Positions 63,882 to 64,000 of a stretch of DNA of 64,000 bases are shown one piece after another. The position numbers and the translations under genes are program-made. The notes below the pieces were generated by a model. That model had not been told where the DNA came from. It made no database searches and saw only the letters and a program-made list of their open reading frames with translations. The DNA is from Caenorhabditis remanei (lineage: Eukaryota > Nematoda > Chromadorea > Rhabditida > Rhabditidae), in the NCBI RefSeq assembly GCF_010183535.1, contig NC_071330.1, positions 16,349,717 to 16,413,716 of the forward strand, read 5' to 3'. Every line of letters starts with the position of its first letter. Position 1 is the first letter of the stretch.

Positions 63882-64000
63882 AACTTTTTTCCTTTTTTGC
63901 TTTTCCATTTTTTGATTGAAAAATAATTTTTATTTACAATTAAGATGTTTTGAAGACAAAATATTGAAAGTTATGACCAAAATAAACATTCACAATTTAA

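Overview
The window is nuclear DNA of a Caenorhabditis-type nematode. Genes have many short AT-rich introns with TTTTCAG-like acceptors, several starts sit directly behind an acceptor-like site as expected for spliced-leader trans-splicing, intergenic DNA is full of small palindromic transposons, and tRNA genes lie inside and between protein genes. The trio hsp-60 / divergent hsp-10 / sms-3 is, from memory, the content of C. elegans clone Y22D7AL on chromosome III, so this looks like the orthologous block in a related species. The exact species cannot be told from the sequence alone.

Layout. 1-3.6 kb: no convincing gene, one hAT-like MITE. 3.7-9.0 kb: an eight-exon gene for a 477-residue helical protein of uncertain family, whose introns hold a Tc1-like foldback and a tRNA-bearing foldback. 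9.4-10.3 kb (minus): a low-complexity acidic/Ser-rich protein. 12.1-16.4 kb: a fukutin/LicD-type Golgi enzyme, convergent with an unrecognised minus-strand gene (16.8-17.8 kb). 18.3-22.4 kb: hsp-60 (minus) and hsp-10 (plus), the mitochondrial Hsp60/Hsp10 folding machine, divergent from a shared ~480 bp promoter with heat-shock-element-like repeats. 22.8-31.3 kb: a 12-exon TTC28-like TPR gene whose introns are almost all filled with one palindromic repeat or with an initiator-tRNA module. 31.5-33.0 kb (minus): a small secreted eight-cysteine protein. 33.2-37.7 kb: tRNA-Glu, tRNA-iMet and tRNA-like Pol III units. 37.3-57.2 kb: sms-3 (sphingomyelin synthase), seven exons spread over 20 kb with a 12.4 kb second intron packed with repeats. 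57.7-59.2 kb: a 1.6 kb near-perfect foldback. 59.3-63.9 kb: three tRNA-Ile copies in a duplicated module, a secreted DUF316 (inactive S1 protease-like) gene, a decayed inverted copy of one of its exons, and a small CAP-like secreted protein (minus).

The most striking structure is in the repeats. (1) Every TTC28-like intron longer than 50 bp carries either the same foldback element (7 introns) or an iMet-tRNA/tRNA-like module (2 introns). (2) Two foldback elements ~47 kb apart share the end CAAGGGAACC, 3-bp TNA target duplications and a tRNA-like Pol III unit in each arm. (3) About 20 copies of a CTGGCGCGCC-centred repeat are confined to 41-57 kb, almost all within sms-3 introns. (4) Real and degenerate tRNAs share a TATA-like box about 30 bp upstream. 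Several insertions can be dated relative to one another because the opposite palindrome arm preserves the empty site.

All gene models were built by eye from reading-frame continuity and splice signals. Terminal exons and UTRs are the least certain parts.
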